Of a stretch of DNA of 64,000 nucleotides, positions 60,988 to 64,000 are shown in pieces. The stretch comes from Coneutiohabitans sp964457925 (GTDB lineage: Bacteria; Zhuqueibacterota; Zhuqueibacteria; Zhuqueibacterales; Zhuqueibacteraceae). The stretch is from assembly GCA_964457925.1 (NCBI GenBank), contig CAYWGH010000027.1:1-64000 (forward strand). The letters run 5' to 3'. A program made the translations under genes and the position numbers. Numbering within the stretch: position 1 is the first letter of the stretch; each line of letters starts with the position of its first letter. The notes beneath the pieces are model-generated. The model ran no database searches. It saw nothing but the letters and a program-made list of their open reading frames with translations, and had not been told where the DNA came from.

Positions 60988-62846
60988 CGGTCCAATTCTC
61001 CTGCAATCATATTCACGGTTCCGAAGGTCGCAATAATGTCGGCCACGGCGTCGCCTTTGATCATTTCATGAAAACCGGACATGAGCGCAAAACACGGCGG
61101 CCGTACGTCGACGCGATAGGGATTGCCGCTGCCGTCGCTGATCACATAAAATCCCAGCTCGCCGTTCGCGCCTTCCACGGCGTGATAGGCCTCGCCCACC
61201 GGCGGTTTGATGCCGTACCCTTCCATGATCAGCATAAAATGGTTCATCAACCCTTCGATGCTGCCATACACTTTTTCTTTCGCCGGCAAGGCGGCGCGTT
61301 TGTCATTCGGGAAAATGTTGTCGCGCAAACGCGAGTTGCCGCCGGACAGCGTGGGATCAGTCATGGCTTGAATTTGCAGCAGGCCCTTGGTCTGCCCGAA
61401 TTTGCCGTAGTCGGCCATCTTGCTGGCGGGCAACACTTTGCCGTCGTGATCGACGTTGATTTCGCCGCCGGGGATATCCTTCAGGCATTGCTCCAGAATT
61501 TTTATGCTCTGCTCGATCTCTTCCATGCGCACGAGATAGCGATCGTAATTGTCGCCGTTCACGCCATAGGGAATGTCAAAGTCGAGTTGATCGTAAACCA
61601 GGTAAGGCTCGGCTTTGCGCACGTCATAGTCGATGCCGCAGGCGCGCAGCATGGGCCCAGTAAAGCCGTGGGCAACGGCCATCTCCTTGCTGACGACGCC
61701 GGTTCCTTGCATGCGATCGACGAAAATGCGGTTGCGGGTGACGAGCTTGTGCATTTCCGCCAGGGCGGTGCGCAGCTCTTTAAGAATCTTGCGGAGGTTT
61801 TCGCCGAAGGTCGGTGTGAGATCGGCCTTGACGCCGCCCACGCGCACGTAGGATACCGTGAGCCGCGCGCCGGTAATCTCCTCGACCAATTCATAGAACA
61901 TGTCGCGCACTTTGACGAAGTACAAAAAGGCCGTCATCGCGCCCAGTTCCATCGTGTTCGCGCCGATGCAGGTGAGATGATCGGTGATGCGCGAAATTTC
62001 CGACATGATGACGCGAATGTATTTGCAGCGCTCGGTGATTTGCAAGCCCATGAGTTTTTCGACCGCCATCGCGTAACCGACGTTGTTGATCAGCGGCGAA
62101 ACATAGTTCAGGCGGTCGGTATAGGGAAACACTTGCGTATAGGTCACGGCCTCAGCGTCTTTTTCGAAGGCGCGATGAAGATAACCGATGCCGACGTCCG
62201 CGTTCTCGACTCTCTCGCCATCAAGCTCCAACAACACGTGAATCACGCCGTGCATCGCGGGATGCGACGGGCCCATATTGAGCAGCATGTTCTGCGTGTT
62301 TTGCCCGGCGGCTTTTTCTTTGATGCGAAACGTTTTGGCGCGGCCATTTTGCTGCACCGCCAGCTTTTCATTGGAGATGAGCGGATGCCGACGATTGATG
62401 GGATAATCCTTGCGCAGCGGATGGCCTTTGAATTCGTCGTAAAGCAAAATGCGGCGATGATCCGCCAGTCCCTTAAAACGAAAGCCGAACAAATCCCACA
62501 CTTCCCGCTCATACCATCCCGCGCCGGCCCACAAATGCGAAATAGAGAACAGCATGGGATCATTTTCCGGCACGGGCACGCGCAAGCGCAGACGCAGCTT
62601 GGCGGGCCAGGCAAAAAGATTATAAAATACTTCAAAGCGCTGCGGGCGCGGCTGCGGAAAGGTGAGATAATCCACGCCGCCGAGATCCATCAAAAAGTTA
62701 AACGCGGGTTTATGCTCATTCTTCAAGTAGAAACACAAAGACGGTAGCGCTTCGCGCGTCACTTCCAGCACATTCTCGCCGGCGGGAGCAGCGACGATTT
62801 TCACCGCTTCGGGAAATTTTTGGGCAATTGCTTCCAGCCAGGACAT
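60984..62846 (-). CDS. nuoCD: NADH-quinone oxidoreductase subunit C/D fusion
   Basis: The protein has 620 residues. Residues 1-~155 are NuoC (GWYEREVWDLFGFRFKGLAD, GHPLRKDYPI); from ~185 comes NuoD (LLNMGPSHPAMHGVIHVLLE, GYLHRAFEKDAEAVTYTQVF, IPYGVNGDNYDRYLVR, ending GTVNMIAGELDR). It gives part of the quinone pocket. C and D are fused as in enterobacteria and several FCB lineages, while the second set has them separate. Confidence 0.96.
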   Translation of the reverse strand: MSWLEAIAQKFPEAVKIVAAPAGENVLEVTREALPSLCFYLKNEHKPAFNFLMDLGGVDYLTFPQPRPQRFEVFYNLFAWPAKLRLRLRVPVPENDPMLFSISHLWAGAGWYEREVWDLFGFRFKGLADHRRILLYDEFKGHPLRKDYPINRRHPLISNEKLAVQQNGRAKTFRIKEKAAGQNTQNMLLNMGPSHPAMHGVIHVLLELDGERVENADVGIGYLHRAFEKDAEAVTYTQVFPYTDRLNYVSPLINNVGYAMAVEKLMGLQITERCKYIRVIMSEISRITDHLTCIGANTMELGAMTAFLYFVKVRDMFYELVEEITGARLTVSYVRVGGVKADLTPTFGENLRKILKELRTALAEMHKLVTRNRIFVDRMQGTGVVSKEMAVAHGFTGPMLRACGIDYDVRKAEPYLVYDQLDFDIPYGVNGDNYDRYLVRMEEIEQSIKILEQCLKDIPGGEINVDHDGKVLPASKMADYGKFGQTKGLLQIQAMTDPTLSGGNSRLRDNIFPNDKRAALPAKEKVYGSIEGLMNHFMLIMEGYGIKPPVGEAYHAVEGANGELGFYVISDGSGNPYRVDVRPPCFALMSGFHEMIKGDAVADIIATFGTVNMIAGELDR

Positions 62847-62948
62847 AATTTCACATTGAGGATTTCAGGATGATCAAATCTCGGGAGCGGTGGAAGCCAG
62901 AATCGCCGCAGCATGGCATCCGGCAATCCGGCCGCCAACGTTCCGGAT

Positions 62949-63425
62949 TTAGTATTCTTGCTTCTGTTTTTGGATTTTTTCCTGCAACAGCATAATGCCT
63001 TGCAACACGGTTTCGGGCCGCGGAGGACAGCCGGGAATATACACATCGACAGGCACTATGGTGTCAATACCTTGCACGGTGGAATAGTTGTCATAAAACC
63101 CGCCGGTGCAGGTGCACACGCCGAACGCCACGACCCATTTCGGCTCGCACATCTGATCATAAACGCGGCGCATGATCGGCGCGATCTTTTGACTGATGGT
63201 GCCGACGACGAACAACACATCGGCCTGGCGCGGCGTAAAACGCGGCAAAGCGGCGCCAAAGCGGTCGAGATCGTATTGCGGGCCGGAAAGCGCCATGTAT
63301 TCCATGCCGCAGCAGGCCGTCACAAATGGATATTGAAAGAGTGAGTATTTGCGCGCCCAGCCGACGGCTTGATCCAGACGCGTTGTGATAAAATTATCGC
63401 CGCCAAGCGCATCTCTTAGTCCCAT
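62949..63425 (-). CDS. nuoB: NADH-quinone oxidoreductase subunit B, first copy
   Basis: The protein has 158 residues. N2 ligands lie in TACCGMEYMAL, FGVCTCTGGFYDNY and IPGCPPRPETVLQG. It starts ten bases inside the nuoA end. A 102-base gap follows before nuoCD. Confidence 0.95.
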   Translation of the reverse strand: MGLRDALGGDNFITTRLDQAVGWARKYSLFQYPFVTACCGMEYMALSGPQYDLDRFGAALPRFTPRQADVLFVVGTISQKIAPIMRRVYDQMCEPKWVVAFGVCTCTGGFYDNYSTVQGIDTIVPVDVYIPGCPPRPETVLQGIMLLQEKIQKQKQEY

Positions 63426-63769
63426 TCCAAAGCACCTCGCTTCCAGGCATAAATCAATCCGAGTACCAAGACTCCAACGAACGTCATCATACTAAAAAAA
63501 CCGCCCGGGCCAAGCTCGCGAAAAACCGTGGCCCAGGGAAAGAGAAAAACGATTTCAATATCAAAAAGCACGAACAAAATCGCGATCATATAAAATCGAA
63601 TCGACTGGCGATCACTTGGCGCCGCGATGGGCGCCCAGCCGCATTCGAACGGCACTTCCTTGACCGGATTCTTGCGCTTCGGTCCCAGCCAGGAAGACAA
63701 GCCAAGAATCAGCAAAACCAGTCCGGCTAAACACGCAAACGTTACGAGAACTGCAATGAGACCACTCAT
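63416..63769 (-). CDS. nuoA: NADH-quinone oxidoreductase subunit A
   Basis: The protein has 117 residues and three membrane helices; VPFECGWAPIA carries the family cysteine and IRFYMIAILFVLFDIEIVFL is the signature. First nuo gene in the transcript; the ribosome site is weak. About 115 bases separate it from the end of the lpd-like gene upstream. Confidence 0.95.
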   Translation of the reverse strand: MSGLIAVLVTFACLAGLVLLILGLSSWLGPKRKNPVKEVPFECGWAPIAAPSDRQSIRFYMIAILFVLFDIEIVFLFPWATVFRELGPGGFFSMMTFVGVLVLGLIYAWKRGALEWD

Positions 63770-63884
63770 GATTCACTCGCGATATGCTTATCACCCTTCC
63801 AAAACCGCCCGAGCAGCGGCTCAAGGCCACGGCCAAGCGGTTGCAAGAACATTCGTCTGCAAACACGGCGTTTTCAAACCACTG

Positions 63885-64000
63885 CTAAATATGAATCGCC
63901 TCGCCCAAAGCGTCGGCTGCGGCTTCCATGACGGCTTCCGTAAACGTCGGATGCGCGTGCACGATCTTCATCAAATGATGCACGGTGCTTTCGAGCGCGC
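63885..64000 (-). CDS. lpdA: Dihydrolipoamide dehydrogenase-like, C-terminal end only
   Basis: Only the last ~38 codons lie in the window. They read ALESTVHHLMKIVHAHPTFT, EAVMEAAADALGEAIHI and stop, the dimerisation end of dihydrolipoamide dehydrogenases, with the HAHP catalytic His-Glu-type segment. The rest lies beyond the right edge. It is transcribed toward nuo and may share its transcript. Confidence 0.8.
   Translation of the reverse strand, partial: ALESTVHHLMKIVHAHPTFTEAVMEAAADALGEAIHI

Noticed and set aside
60933..62747. 604-codon open frame antisense to nuoCD
   Set aside because: It mirrors a highly conserved gene codon for codon, lacks a ribosome site and has His/Ala/Arg-rich composition typical of antisense shadows in GC-rich genes.
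1..64000. CRISPR arrays, tRNA or rRNA genes, integrases and transposases
   Set aside because: No regularly spaced repeats, cloverleaf-like sequence or recombinase motifs were seen anywhere in the window.

Overview
The window is a typical protein-dense bacterial chromosome segment of roughly 53% GC (by eye) with no rRNA, tRNA, CRISPR array, phage or transposase. Several features point to the FCB superphylum (Bacteroidota/Ignavibacteria/Calditrichota/KSB1-like lineages). These are C-terminal FlgD-like sorting domains with a 'NYPNPF' start, a PorV/PorQ-type barrel protein, a pilin-like small membrane protein of the kind seen in those phyla, and a Bacteroidota-style arginine cluster (GNAT acetyltransferase, argG, argC, argD). 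The lineage is an inference; no marker gene settles it.

Layout. 1-4.3 kb: two surface/outer-membrane proteins and a pilin-like protein. 4.8-14.8 kb (minus strand): zinc-finger anti-sigma factor, ECF sigma factor, a 1,225-residue exported TPR protein, a UvrD/PcrA helicase, mltG and a CPBP protease. 15-19.6 kb (minus): a membrane protein and the arginine genes argD, argC and an acetyltransferase-argininosuccinate synthase fusion behind a good sigma-70 promoter. 19.8-26.7 kb: a Big-domain surface protein, an exported protein with a BlaI-like domain, cutA, a metallo-beta-lactamase-fold hydrolase and a tonB-exbB-exbD unit. 26.8-33.5 kb (minus): four transporters (AGCS, two APC, CNT) and a dead vapC. 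34.1-37.4 kb (minus): an overlapping cassette of a 40-codon ORF, two ATP-grasp ligases and a GNAT enzyme, plus a 45-residue membrane protein. 37.6-39.3 kb: a saccharopine-dehydrogenase-like protein and YceH. 39.3-40.7 kb: decayed secreted-protein genes. 40.9-46.2 kb (minus): a molybdenum hydroxylase trio related to 4-hydroxybenzoyl-CoA reductase, coupled to a Glu/Leu-type dehydrogenase. 46.4-51.3 kb (minus): a PDZ-membrane-GAF-SpoIIE phosphatase and a Tat-exported flavoprotein related to spermidine dehydrogenase. 51.3-63.8 kb (minus): a complex I (nuo) operon. 63.9-64 kb: the end of an lpd-like gene.

The nuo operon is the most structured part. Transcription runs right to left: nuoA, B, CD, E, F, G, H, I and then a second partial set B', C', I', D', ending at a strong intrinsic terminator. 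It carries no J, K, L, M or N subunits. Two gaps in it hold wrecks of small DUF4160/DUF2442 genes, which look like decayed toxin-antitoxin-type passengers.

Short dispersed repeats (a ~120-bp element with terminal inverted repeats, and a GTGGGCGAA-type hairpin family) occur in intergenic spaces. One hairpin relative forms the nuo terminator. The best candidates for something new are the ATP-grasp/GNAT cassette with its 40-codon leading ORF, the acetyltransferase-ArgG fusion, the doubled peripheral-arm nuo set, and the BlaI-like domain placed behind a signal peptide.
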